A stretch of 64,000 nucleotides of DNA from Stercorarius parasiticus (lineage: Eukaryota > Chordata > Aves > Charadriiformes > Stercorariidae): contig VWZL01005012.1 in the NCBI GenBank assembly GCA_013396915.1, positions 131,522-195,521 of the forward strand, in the 5' to 3' direction. Below, piece by piece: positions 1-13,100 of this stretch. The translations under genes and the position numbers were made by a program. The first letter of the stretch is position 1. Each line of letters starts with the position of its first letter. The notes beneath the pieces were generated by a model. It was not told the DNA's origin and made no database searches. It saw only the letters and a program-made list of their open reading frames with translations.

Positions 1-1010
1 TAAGTTTGAGCGAGTTTGGTGTGGTTACTTAGTCTTACACGAATTCTTCCTTAAATTCTGAGATAAAATACAAGGGATTTTTTTTTTTCTTTATCGAACC
101 TTCAGGAACCCAGGTGAAGTGTTTATCCCTTTACTGGTGGAGACATAATTAAAATACGTGGTCTGTGCAACAAGCCGTGGCTTTTTCGGTCTTGTGGCTC
201 TGCTGGGCTTGCAGTTTGGGTTTTATAGAGAGGAAATCTTGGGCTTGCACCGTGTCGGTTGGGAACCGGCTCCTCTGCTCTCCCGAGACTCCTGCACAGT
301 GGGGTTTATTCTCATATTACCCAGCAGGTACCATCCGTAACTCTGTTTGTAGAAGGCATTGGATGGGTTTTTTCGTACGACCACACAGGTATAACCAATC
401 TAGATTATTTTCCCACTGTGATAACTAGTAGTAGTATGATATATATATCTCCTTATATATTATATATATGCACATATGTATGTATCTATATTATGATAAG
501 TATATACACTGTTCATACATACACACAGCCCCTTATTTACATATAAATAAATATATAAAAATTCAAATAAATATCGATAAAAATATTAAAGGTGTTTGAA
601 ATAAGCGATGAGTTGGGAAAGGAGTCGAGTCCAGGAAACGAACGCAAATTACAGAGAGGTCCAGGAGTCCTGGTGTTTATCTGAGTTTTTGCAGGCCACA
701 TGGAGAAGCATTTCTGCTGCTCTTGGAAGAAGCGTTGGGAGAATGAAGTGTGTTAATAACTGTGCTGGCTCTCTCTTGCTGTTGTTAACTGTAATCGTCT
801 CTTTTTCCCCTTTTCCTCCCTCCCTTTCCCACTTCTTGAATTTATTCAATCAGTCTGTGTATCTTTTCTCTTTATTTTCCCCACTTTTCGCTTTTCCTTT
901 CTCTCCCGCCCTGTTCTCCTCTCCCCACTTCCTTGCTTGTGCTCCCTGGTGCCAGTTTTTCCGTTCACACGCTCATTATCACCTTTTTTTTTTTGTACTT
1001 CTGATCCCAG
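1..1010 (+). other. 3' part of an EIF4G3 intron
   Basis: No coding exon is visible here. The exon that should precede exon 1 (basic RIRDPNQGG-type segment in human) is not present, so the intron extends beyond the window. It holds an AT-rich low-complexity stretch at about 430-590 and a long C/T-rich tract at about 795-1008 leading into the acceptor. Confidence 0.85.
430..590. repeat. AT-rich low-complexity stretch with TA/TATG runs
   Basis: The segment contains TA dinucleotide runs (about 438-468), TATG/CATA steps and AAATAAATA motifs, with almost no G or C. It looks like a decayed microsatellite. No gene overlaps it. Confidence 0.7.
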
Positions 1011-1113
1011 CAGCCGCCCAGCCAGGTCCCCGAGCACAGCCCTGGGGCTTTTGGGACTGTGGAGAACACCCACCCCGCCGCCAGCGCCCCCGCGACCAGC
1101 AACCCCAAGCAAG
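1011..1113 (+). CDS. EIF4G3: EIF4G3 exon 1 (N-terminal linker)
   Basis: The exon encodes 34 residues of the N-terminal linker, including SQVPEHSP, and ends AAG CAA G. The split codon joins exon 2 to give [12 protein letters not shown], matching human eIF4GII in this segment. A T-rich tract and CAG precede 1011. The acceptor is a CAGCAG tandem (1008-1013), so the first Gln may be optional. The donor is G|GTTTGT, which is weak. The exon starts in phase 0 and ends in phase 1. It is GC-rich and codes mainly Pro, Ala, Ser and Thr. Confidence 0.9.
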
Positions 1114-4100
1114 GTTTGTTGATGGATGTTTCCTTCCTTGATTATTTTTAGCCATTTTTCCCCCCCTCCTTTCTTGTTTTAGTTCGAATGTTTTTGGCAT
1201 GGAGAAAAGCCACCAGCAGAAATAGGAGGGGAGGGACTTCTTTTCTTCCAGTGGAACGTGGTAATAATGTGTTGCTAAGGGAATTAATTGAAATTTGCCA
1301 ACGTGAAACTGCTTAAAAATAATTGTACTCAAGCTTCTATGTCCTGAAAGTTGTTTCAGAGCACCTACAAGCGTGAACCTCCTCTCACCCACGTGCCATT
1401 CTTCAGAAACAAGCGTGTTGTCAGTAAAATGCTCTCAGCCGGAGGGGCTTTGTGTCACCTGGACAATTAGCCGTAGCGATGGCACACAACCAGAGCATCC
1501 CATAGCTCCTCCAGAGCTGCTTGTGTATCCTACAGGACACAGGAGATTTTAATTATTAAAAAAAAAAAAAAATTGGCATGCAAAATGTCTCATAAAAAAT
1601 ATTGCTGACTTTAGTAAAAACGGCACAGGTGGAAAAAGTTTCTTAAAGTCGATTACGTTCCCTTGTCATATCTAAGAATATACATTTGAAGGGAGATTTT
1701 TTTAAAAAAAATGTTTAAAGAAAGGGTGTCCCGGGAGGGAGAGTGGAGTGTGCCGAGTCTCTTCCCACACCGAAATTTTATAGCCACCTAAAAGCCATTA
1801 AGAAGCTGTCATTGATAATGTGTGTGCTGCCGTCGTGCTGGGGGACTCGGGGTTGGAATCCGAAGTTGACACCACTGTTTGCTTCCTGGGTATCCACCAC
1901 ACGGCAGCGATTGAGGTTTCCTCCTGGAGCGATGTGTACATGCCAGTCGAGAAGTGCCGTCCTTTGCTCCTGAGCGCTGCCTGTAAGCTTTGAGCCTGCC
2001 CAGATTTGTTTTTTTCAGAGTATTTGCTAGGAAAAACCCTAAGCCCCAGAGAATCGCAGCTCTAGGAAAGAGGAAAAGAAGCTGCTTCTGAGGCTTCAGG
2101 TGTCACGGATCCAAATAGCAGCACGGCCGCTGTTTGGAAGGGAAGGGACGTATCCCTGAGGCTAATTTGTGTCAGACTTTCAAATTTACTGAAAATGTTG
2201 CTCTTTTACAGCCGTAGCGTAGACTTCAGGGCTTCCTCTTAGTGAAAACTCTTCCAGGGATACACCTCTGGGTTGCTGCAGTTGCTAGAAATGGTTGAAA
2301 AGGGACATTTTGGAGATGGATTTCCCACCTGAAGCAGGATTTTGTCTAGATATTTGTGCAAGATGTGGCTGTCTCTGTCACCTGAAGAGGTTGCAGGTGG
2401 GTTGAACATCCATCAAACAGCCGGTGCCTGAGCGCGGCTCGCACCTTGCTGCCACTCAAGCTGCCCAGCTCTGGCACAGCCGCTGCTCCTACCCCGTGCC
2501 CGTGTCCCCTCGCTGCCAGGGACACGCGTGGAGCACACCAAGGTGCCTGGTGCCACTGGGGCCTGAACCACCCGAACCACTGACAGCCGCGATGCAGGCG
2601 CCAAACTGCTCTGCCCTTTTCAGCGAGTTGGTGCTGAACCATAAAATCCAGCACTTTCCATCATTTCAGCCCTGCGTATGAAAACTTGCATTTCTAGGAC
2701 AAGAGAGTCTTCTCCCTCTTCTCTCTTTAACTTAATCCCTTCGTAGGCAACTGGAAGTAAACTGGAAGCAAGCAGTCTTTATTTAGTTAGTTACACAGGC
2801 CTGACTGTGCTGGTTTAAATATAAATCAGGGCTCAAACTGAGATTTAACACTGATGAGCTTCCCTGTGTTTATCTCCGTTCCATCCCAGCAAGATTCAAA
2901 CATTTGTTCCAGTCCAAAAATTGCTAAAGAGCAGGTTTATGTAAGCGTTGCAGCCAGCGAGCCCTGGAATAACGCCATCAGCCTCGGACTGCGGCCTCAG
3001 GGCAGGAGCAGCGGGGGTGTCAGACACAGGGCAGAGCGAGTTAAAGGTGAAGGAAGTTTAGACACCATTAAAATTATTTATTTAAGCCCCCCCCAAAAGT
3101 GACTGGGAGGGGCACATCTTTCCAGAAATACAAGCCGAGGTATCAAAACAGTTTTTTACTTTGGGCCTGATGTTGGGGTTTTTTTGTTCTAAAATAAAAA
3201 CAGCCATAGAAAGGGCTGCATGGGTTTTTTTAAGCAAGCGTTTATCAAAACCAGTATTTTTGCTTCCCTTAAGACCCCTTTGCTGTGCTCATCCCGTGGG
3301 TGAGATTCTCCTTGTGCCCTTCACCTCTCGCGCTCGTTTGCACCGGTAGAAATTTGGTATAAAGCTAACATTCTAATTTTGTGATATTCGGCGACCGTTT
3401 TGCAGTTATTTCTAACAGCGGGGGCGGTGCCCGCAGCCGCAGCTTCCAGTATTTCCCCCTGCGAGTATCTGCCGTCCCTGTTACTTTTGCCTCAAAGTCA
3501 TTAGCAAGGCCGAATTTGGGATTGCGTTGCGTTTACTATCCATGTGTTTTCTTTAAAAGGCGAGCATTTGGTGCTTTTAAAGCAGCATTTGGCTTCTCAG
3601 GCTTCAAAATTCATAGGTGATTTGGAGGAATATAGGAATTGCTCCTATAATAACTGGAAAAACGGCATTATTTAGGGGCAAGCAGTCAGCCGTCATTCCC
3701 ATAGGTGCCCCTGGTGCCTGTGTATCGACCGGGCTGCGGAAGGCAAGGGCGATGCTGGAGAATTTGGGTCAAGCCGGTCGCAGAGCATGCAGGAGCCTGG
3801 CGGTGGGCGAGGCTGGTGCAGAACTTGTGATGGGGTATAATTGTGCGTGAAATCAGAGACGACCACGTTTGCTCAGCGTGCACAGGTTCGGTGGGATGTT
3901 TGGAGTATTATTAGTAGCAGCAGTATTTTTTTAAACCTCTTTCCAAATCCTGCAGCGTAGCAGACACGGGGAATATAAAACGCGGTTTGTGGAAAATAGT
4001 TGAATGTCAGATCCCGAAGTTTGGGGAGCTTTGAGCCCCTCCGCTGACACCGGCTCCAAAGTCTGCCTGCGAAGCCAGTGTCGGTTCCGCCTCGCTGATG

Positions 4101-7100
4101 TTTGCATCGGGATGAAAGATGGAAAAACGTCAGTGAGCCCAGCGATTATTTTCAGATAAACACCGCGAAGCAGAAACAAATTCCCATACCCAGGAAAATC
4201 TTCCTCGGCCACCGCTCTGGGCAATCTCTGCCACCGCGACTGCGCAGCAGCCCGGCTCCCTCTGCCTCCGGTGTCTGCGCAGAGGAGAGAGCAGGGATCC
4301 GTCCTGCTGGGTTCGTGGGTGTGTTTCTAATGAAGAGTCATTTTGCAAGATTTGTATTTATCTGGAGATTTTAAAAAATATCTACTGATGGAGCAAGCCT
4401 TCCTCCTGAACAGCCCAGCGCTTCCAGTAAATACTTTCTAAATATAATGTGAGGAATGATCTAGGCGTGTTTAGGAAGAGGGATCTGATTCAGTTTTGGA
4501 CGAATTGCATTGATTTTTATTTTCCCTTCCCAATTGTATGTTGTTTCACGTGACTGTTCCTGTGATAGTTGGCAGGGATGAACGTTCCTTTGCCAGGACT
4601 CTGAGATTTGTTCTCCGGGACGGTCGGTCAAGTTAAGATTTACTTCTCATTAGCCAAATCTGCTCATTGTTCTTCTGAAATCCCCCTCCTGAAATTACTT
4701 TCCTCCTTGAACTTTGCACACACAGCCTGTATCGGTGGCTGTATGTTGGCCAAATAAGGTGTAGTTTGAAGAAAGTGTGTTTGAACCACTGGTTTTAAAA
4801 TGCAGTTGTATATTTTTGCTGTGGTTTTTTTTATCTCTCGGAATGTTTTTCTAGACACTTCAAATGCCTTTTTTTTTTTTTTTGAGCAATCTCATTTGAC
4901 TCAAGGGAGAGAATACCCAGGCAGTTGTTTATAGCGAGCTGTAAATGTCAAGAATGCTCTCTGAGTTGTCTGCAGAGGATGTTCCAGAAATTGGAGGTGA
5001 CACGTTTTCTTTTCCAAACCAGTTCCTGGGTCCTTTTTCTTCCACGGAGCCTTCGGAATCAAAATCAGCTGTAGGGATACTTTCTGCTATCTTTTTTTCC
5101 TCGTTTGTCATCCTCATCCGAAGCTGCCTCCCTACACGCCTCATTAAGTTGATAAACTACTGCTTTGGCTGTGGTCCTCACTGTAACGCTGCTGGTCCCG
5201 GCAACAGCTGGAAGCAAAGTTCTTCTTTGCTCCAGCTGTTCCTAAAGATGGGACTTGATGCTCCAAGCGGTTTCAGATGGGTTCTCCTTCAAAAACCCTT
5301 TCCCTTCAGCCTGTCCGTTGAATAAGCCCCAAATGGAAAGCAGACCGAGCTGTAAAAGACCAAGCAAAGTCGTATCTCTTCAGTTCTACCTGAACTTTGA
5401 TCGTTTGGGGTTGGTTGTAGCCTTTGATTTCCTAATCTGACCAGGGGGGGTTGTGCCTCTGGATTTTCCAGAACTGCTTTTTGCGTTCGTGGCCGTGTCC
5501 CGCAGGAGCTCCCTGGTGCTTCAGTGCTCAGAAGCCTCGGGGCGCTTTGCGTTGATGGAGTGGAGCAGAGTTCCCTCCCCAGGGACAGGTAACACTGACC
5601 TCCTTGTAATGGGGATTAAGGGCTGGAGCATTGAGTCCCTGCCATCGGCGTGATTGACTTCGAGTGATCCCGTCCCGTCTGTCTTGCCGGGCTGTAGCAC
5701 AGAAGCACTCCTAAGCCGTCTGCGTCTTGTTGTCAAATCGGAGGTGGGAGAGAGGGAGCAGCAGAGATCCTGTAGAGCCAAGATCCTAAAAAATCTTGGC
5801 TCATGTTTTGTTCAAAAGAAGTGGGAATCAATGTGTCACAGGGAGTTGCAGCAGATCGTGGGGAGCTGCGAGATGGTGATGGCAGGGATGGGATCGCAAA
5901 GTCTGTTGCTGATGACAAGATCCCTGGAGATGTTCAAGGCCAGGTTGGACAGGGCTTGGAGCAACCTGGTCTGGTGGGAGGTGTCCCTGCCCAGGGCAGG
6001 GGGTGGCACTGGATGGTCTTTAAGGTCCCTTCCGACCCCAACCATTCTGTGATAAGTACAGGGAGGTCTCAGTATTTTGGGGGTTGGTGTGATACATGCG
6101 CATGTTTTGCCATGCGTTCCCCACCCTGCTCGATCCCCTTAGCCCCTGGACACCAGGTGGTGACGCTGTTCTTCAGTGTTGGCTGTGCTTAAATGCCGTT
6201 TTGATTTTGTTTTCTTTAGGAAAAAGGTATCTTTGCTGAAATTGAGAACCAAAAAAGGATTGTGTCCTTCAGTCTGATGGGCGATGAAGTTGAGAAATGA
6301 TGAGTGGGAAAATGAAGTAGATGCCTGTCACGTATTAGTAATGGCGTGACACATGGCATACGTAAAAGAAGGGCCCATCGTCAGTCGTGGAGGAGTTTCC
6401 CCATTTTACAAACAAGGCAGAGAGTCCCTGCAGGTCGCCAGTTGCTCTCCCCAGTGTCTCTGCCCGCATTTTGGAGCATGAGGTGCCCAGGTCTCGGTGT
6501 TAAAACCCCGGGCTCCTTTGAGGCAGAATCCAAGTAAAGCGTATTTTTGTCTTCTGTAATTTCTGTCAAGAAAAGTTCTATTTTCAGCAGTTGTTTCTGA
6601 AAAAAAAAAAAATTAAAAATCCACCTTTTGTAACATAGGCCTTTTCTGTAAAGGACAGCCGTTCTCTGCAAAGCCTGCCTTCCAAAAAATAGAAGCAGCA
6701 GTTGCGTTTTCAGATGTGCGAGGTGTGGACTGTCTGGACTTTTCCTTTAGATGCAAAGATTGGCTTCAAGTGCTCCTGGTGTCTTCCTTGGAGCTTCTTG
6801 AATGGCAGGCAGCACACAGGCAAGGGGAACCGAGGTGGCTGAGACAGTCAAGGGAAATGGAGTTGTCTTGCTGCTTGTAATGTTGCTTGTTGGTTTTTTT
6901 TTTTCCCTTTCCCAGAAGAGAAGCCAAAACCAGATCCAGTATTAAAACCACCTTCTCCAGTCCTCAGACCAGAACCTACTGGGGAGAAAAAAGATCAAGC
7001 TGGCCAGACGACCGAAGCCACCTCAGTGGAAACACCACCAGAACTTCCTCTTGCTCCGTCGCCAACCCCAGCCGCTCCCGTCGCAGTCGTTTCTGCTGCT

Positions 7101-10100
7101 TCTGCTGCTGTTGTCACCGTTTCTAGTAAACCCCCATTGACAGCTGACTCAGAGGAGAAATGTGAACTCGCTTCCCCAAAAGAGGAGGCAATGCCTATAT
7201 CTAGTGCCGCACCCTGCACGGACACATCGGACCCTTCGCCAGCAGAAGAGGCTGATGCCGAGGTGTGCAAGGAGCCTAGTAGTGTAGCATCTAGTGATAT
7301 TCCAGTGACTGCTAGTACTAATCTAATTAATGAAATGAACGGAGTGAGTGAAAAGGTAACTGCTGCAGAGAGCGTAGTAGATGTAGCCCAGATGGAAGTT
7401 GCGCCGTTGACTGTTGAGCTGGAGACCCCAGAAGCGCCTCCAGCAGAAGTGGAAAGCGTGCCATCTTCCAGTGCTCTTCACACTGCTCCCTCTCCCCCCC
7501 CNNNNNNNCCCCCTCCCACCCCTCCGCCTCCTTCTCCTCCCATTTCTGTTGCTGCTGCTGCTGTTACCACTACAACTCCTTCTCCACCTCCTCTTCCATC
7601 TCCCAGTGCCCTCCCTGTTGTTCAGGGAGATTTAGAAGGAGAGGAGAGCACAAGAACTACTCTTAACGAAGAGGTAAAAGATACTGAAAAGAAGGAAGAG
7701 ACAGAAGCAGATGGGCAACCGGAGGAGAGTACGGAGGCTCAGAGTTTAAACTCGAGCAAGAGTCCTGTCCCAGGTAAGCGTTTGGCACCGTGGTTGCGTG
7801 CAGTAGATTGGAGGATGAAGGAGAGGGGTCTTTGGGGTCCTTCTTCCATCCGATGTTTCTGTTTCTATCTGCCAAAAGCAATCTGGTCGTGCTGCATGAC
7901 CATTGTTGGGATTGCAAAATGCTAATCTTCTTGTTTGCAGGGACAAAAAAAACCCCTCGTAATTGTTCATAAAAGAGGCGGCTGTCGTGGATGTGTGTCC
8001 CAGGGTTGGCAGGGTTCGTGGGAGCTGGCCGCGCTTTGCTTTGGTGGCAACACAGGGGGGAGTCAGTGTCAGTGCGGGAGTCCAGAGGACCCTGCCCTGT
8101 CCTCTCGCAGGTGAGCGGTGGGTTTGAGGAACCTCTTGCTCTGGATTTATCACCCTGCTCCTAAACCAGACGAACAGTCAGACCTTGAAGCCCCAGAACC
8201 TTCCCAGACAGATCTTTCTGGAATCCAGAGGGGTGGGGGTTTTTTTCCCAACTATAAAAATGTGTCATGGTGTTACTGTGTGGGTAAATGAAACAGACCA
8301 TTAAAGCTCCTCCGAAGGACTGACACACCGAGTGTCACACACCTGGATCTGCCCAGCCTTAATTAATGGTGCATCTGCTTTTCCTCTGCAAAAGTAACAT
8401 GTAAGCGGAATTTCCCTTTTCCTCGCTCAGCTGTTGTCATTCCGTTGTTCTTGAAATTTTCAGGAAACGAGATGCTTTAGTTCAGGAGGTGTAAAGACTT
8501 GTTATAAACTACTAAAAATTGAAATATCTGTACCTGCCTTTTTAAATCCAGGGTATTTCTCTGACCGCTGTTGTCTGCCTTTGGTTTCAGTGTCCTGTCA
8601 CATCACTGGTTTAGCATTTAATGGATTAATATAGACCACAGTCTTTTTATTTGCTGCATTCTCAATAGAAAAAAGCTTTTTCTTCAGGACTTCCTGGAAA
8701 TGAAACTGTGCAAAAGAAGTTAAATCAATCAATGGCTTGTCTTTAGCTGCTGAAGGGAGTATAATGGTGGCCATTATGCACGCCCAGCAGCACCTCGCGT
8801 CTTTTACACCCCGTTTTGCAGTCCTTTCAGAGCTGGGAAGCTGAGGCTGTTGATTTGAATATATCCTTTGAATTTGGTGAAGTTTGGAGAAGAAACAAAG
8901 GAGAAACAGTAGGTTGTGATTTGGGTGGGGGTTTTTTTTAAGTAACATTTAAAATAGGGATTTTTGTTTGTTTGTTTTAGTTTATACTTTCATAAGCAAG
9001 CGATAGGTGTGTTAGTGGCATCAGTGGCATCTAGGGCTACGCTCCGCTATGGATTAAATTAAATGAAAAGCTGAGATTGGCCTTGTTCCATGTTTGTGTA
9101 ATGCTGCGCTAGGTCAATATGCTGGATCTTAAATAAAATCCAATATCTAGAGAAGATCAGAAAGATCCCTTCACTGTACCAGCCACAGGGGCTTTTTTTC
9201 TGTTAATCTTTTCCTATTTTTATTTGACTCGGGTCATTTCTCTGCCCTGGCACTTGTTGTTCTTTCAATCTGAGCTACTTCGTAACACAAATTAATTTCC
9301 TTCCAAAGTAGAGAATCGTGACTCTTTTGGTAAATAAGGTTTTGCACAGCCAGGTTCCAGCTTGCAGTATTATTGCTTGCTTTGTAATGTCCTGTAGTTT
9401 AAATTAAAAAAAAAATAATAAACTACTTGCAGCATTTTGGGCTTTTAATAATGCAGAAGATTAATTGTAACGCTGATGTCAGTAACTAGACAGCACACGT
9501 TGGCCAATACATTGGCTTTGGCAACAGAGAAACAAATATTTCTCAAGTCACGTAAAAGATGACTTGAAACTCCGATTACTATTAAAAGCTTCAGTGCTTC
9601 AAGGAAAGCACAAGACTCTCCAAGTTGGTTTTTTGTGCTTGACCCCTTCTTTAATGAAGTATAACTGTGTTGCATTTCTCTGCCAACCTTTTTTTTTTTT
9701 TTGAGCAATAATTTTCCAGTTCTTCCTGGGAGAGGGGAAGGGAGGTTTAACTAACGTAGTGGGAAGGCGATTGCGAATTCAGGCGTCCGTCTGGGCTGAG
9801 CGAGGAGTCACATGTCTCTGCCATACGCTGGAACGTACACATGCTGAACTTCAGGAGCAAGGAGAAAGGGTTTTTTTTTGTTTGTTTGTTTGTTTGTTTT
9901 TTTTTTTTTTGTCTTGTACTAAAGGCCCAGAGTCTTTTTCATGATCTCTGGAGATATGATAAAAATTGGGATAAGGGAAACTTCTCGGTCACGCACTTGT
10001 AAGCGTGAGTGCTAGGACTTTTAACAATATTTCTTTGGGTTTTTCAGCAGAACCGTGTACTTGCGACAGAGCAGTTTGGTCACAAATCACACCGCATTAT

Positions 10101-13100
10101 TCCCTTTAATGGCAGCTGATGTGACTCGACCAGGAGACTACTAGATCCAAGACCTCTAAGAATAACCTAATTGCTGTCGCACTTTCTCCCCAGTGGCTTT
10201 GTCATACTTAGAATCCGGCCTGGCTAAAAATGGGGGAGGTTCCAAACGAGCCATCAATCCCCCTCCTCCCTGAGGTGGAGACTTGCAGGTGTATCCCATA
10301 TTTTGCGATGGAGGCGGCAGCTTATCAGGGATGAATGGAATTGTTTGCTTGTTCCTCAGGTGCTTTACGGAGCACACCTTCTGTCTGGCAGGCAGAGGAG
10401 CAATGCTGTTGGGTGTTGCTCCATCAAGCTCTGCACAGAGAGAGGAACAAGGACGTTCAGGCTGCAGAGGCTTTCCCTTCAGCATCTTCATTATCCAGCA
10501 GTTCTTTTTTACAGCCTAAGAAAATGATTTTTTTAGGAGAGCGGAGCGGAGCTGACCCTGGGGGGATCCAGGGGAACCTCTGCTCTTTCTTTCCCACTGG
10601 CACTCGGTGTCCAGCAGATCTCACCACGTTTCCAGGGTCAGAGGTGTCTACAGGAGCACTGCTGTTGTATTCTTCTTATTTTGCAAAAATTGGAGTATTC
10701 TTGTTTTCCCTTTTTATTTTACATTATGTTCTGTCTACTCTTAATGTCTTTAAGTTATATTAGCCTACATAATGAAGACAGCAATTTTAGTGGTCCAGTC
10801 TCTGATAGCAGCCAGCTCGTCTGTAGACACTCATCAGCATCGTTGCTCCTGCTTATAATCCCCTATGAAACGGGGAAGATTTGTTGGGTTTCAGAGCATT
10901 AAACCTCTGAGAACTGCAGTTTTTTTATCCTGCTCACGGGATGTTGTACCCGGGTGTCTGGTTTCTTGCTGCTGACTGTGTTTCTGTTCTGAGCAGTCAC
11001 CAAAAATGTGGGATTTGAGGAGACACGTCCACCCGATGGCGAGCGCATGGGCAGCAGGTCTCCCTCCCGCCCGCTCAGGAGCTGTTATCTTCAGGTTTTC
11101 AGGATGGGCAGAGCTGTCATCTGCAAAGGGCAAGAGCACGCAGCTTTTGAAATAATTAATTCCTACTTATCTTCATTACAAGGAGAAAAAAATACAGATA
11201 TTATCAAGAGAAGAACTGGGTTCTCAGCCTGCGATCCTTACTAAAAACATTGCTCCAGTGAAAAGCCATCAACAACACACAGTTGCTTTTCTTATTAAAT
11301 TCTGGTTTTTCTCTAGTAGCTTTGCCGGCTGCGGTGAGGGACCAGCACTTCTCGGGGAACAAAACAGGACAAATCCTGTTGGTGGGGTGGAATTTCTAAA
11401 GAAGGCGGCAGTACCGGAGGCGTGAAGCCGATAGGACATGCTCTGAATGCCCGGCTTCGGTGTAATCGTTCTATCGTGGCTATTATGAGAAGGAAAAAGG
11501 AAAATCAGAGATTGCTGTCTGTCCCAGGCAGAACTCCTAGGAGCACAGGAAGCCAGAAGAGCTTAATATGCATCGAATTCAAAGGGCTGTTTCTTGCAGA
11601 GCTCGTTTATGAGATGTATTTCAATATAAAGTAGCCCGGCTGACTGCGAGGCCCTGGGTTTCGTAGCTGTGGGGGCTGTAACAAGCAGCTTGGGGCAGTA
11701 ATTGGAAATATCTTGGAGAAATATCTTCAGCACCCAAAGCCGGAGGGTCGGAAACATAAATCAGGTATCACCTTTTTCTTGATTTTTTGCCGTAGCCCAC
11801 TGGAATATATTTTCTTTCCCATGAGCTGGAAGATGATGGTGAGCCTTCGCTTTGGTTTTTAATGGCACATTGGCTGAAAAAGTAAAAATATAAGAGCTGG
11901 TATTAATTTATGCTTAGCGGTTGGCACCCACATCAGAGAGGAGACGGCCGTCTCTGTCTGGCTTGCTGGGTTGTGGAATCCCTGGCCTGGGTATCTCCCG
12001 CAGAAGGATGTCCCGCTGGAGAACATGGTGGAGCTGCAGAAACGGGTCTGCTGAGCAGATTTCCCCCGTGGTCACGTTATCGCCAGTGATGATGGCCGGG
12101 ATAGTCTGGAAAGAAGGATTTTGTTACTCTTTCCAGCCCTACGGCAGCTGGAGGATTAATTTGGTTACTTTTTGCGATGGAATTGTGCGTGTGTTATAAC
12201 TCAAATTATAAAAGAAAAGGGGAATATCTTAAAAGTAGAAAGAATTAAAAGAGCAGAAGTAATACAGTAGGCAATACTTAGCAAGAACGTAAAGATGAGA
12301 TATGACTTTTCATGTAGATCAGTATTTTCACTCCTGTTAATTCTCTTATTTTTATAAGCAGCAGTGAGCAGAGCTGTCGGTGCTGGTTAGGCAAAACTAC
12401 GCAGGCTCTGCTGGTGTTCATTCTCCAACAGAAAGGAACTCCCACCTGACGCATCAAAGTAGGCTGGAAACGAGCTCTGGAAATGTGTGAATGCAGGCAA
12501 AAATGAACCTTCATTTGAGAACAGATTTGCTTATTGGTGTGCAGGAAAAATGCTTCATCTGAGAGGACCAGAAAATTAAGAGAAAGACCAGAAGCGTGCA
12601 GAGACCTCCCTTGCCAAGGGCCAAACCGGCTGCGTCACCTTTTGGTTTCTCTGTGGCTCATGTCGTGTCTTGCTGCTGAAACTCAATTTTCGGGTAGTGC
12701 CGCTGTCCCGGTTGGGTTTTGGGTTTGGGAGGGTTGGCACCGAAACTCACTTTAATTTTCTCAGCATACATTAGCATAAATTCTCCTGTTGAGTCAGTTC
12801 CTGTAGCAGAAATGAGAACTCAACACAAAAAAAAAATATCTGCTATTTTAAGAGGGGAAAAATGGCGTAAGATCTCTGGAGATCCCGCCAGTGTGTCCCA
12901 CTCTGCTCCGACACCTGGACGGGGACTGGCACCGAGTTCCAGCTGCAGAACTGCAGGGCGAAGCGACGGCTGCTGCCGTGTCTTGGGATTTGAGGCCAGC
13001 GTCCGGCCAAGCGTCCTCCTGCGGGGAACCTGCAGAGCAGGAAGAGGATCTGCAGGATTAAAACAGGGCAAAAGCTGCAAGACTCATTCAGGAGCCCCGG

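Noticed and set aside
430..590. AT-rich stretch as a regulatory or origin element
   Set aside because: It looks like decayed microsatellite sequence. Nothing beyond composition supports a function.
5836..6045. Open frames across the CR1 copy at 5919-6053, both strands
   Set aside because: They are translations of the CR1 3' untranslated end and recur in the other copies. They are not host genes.
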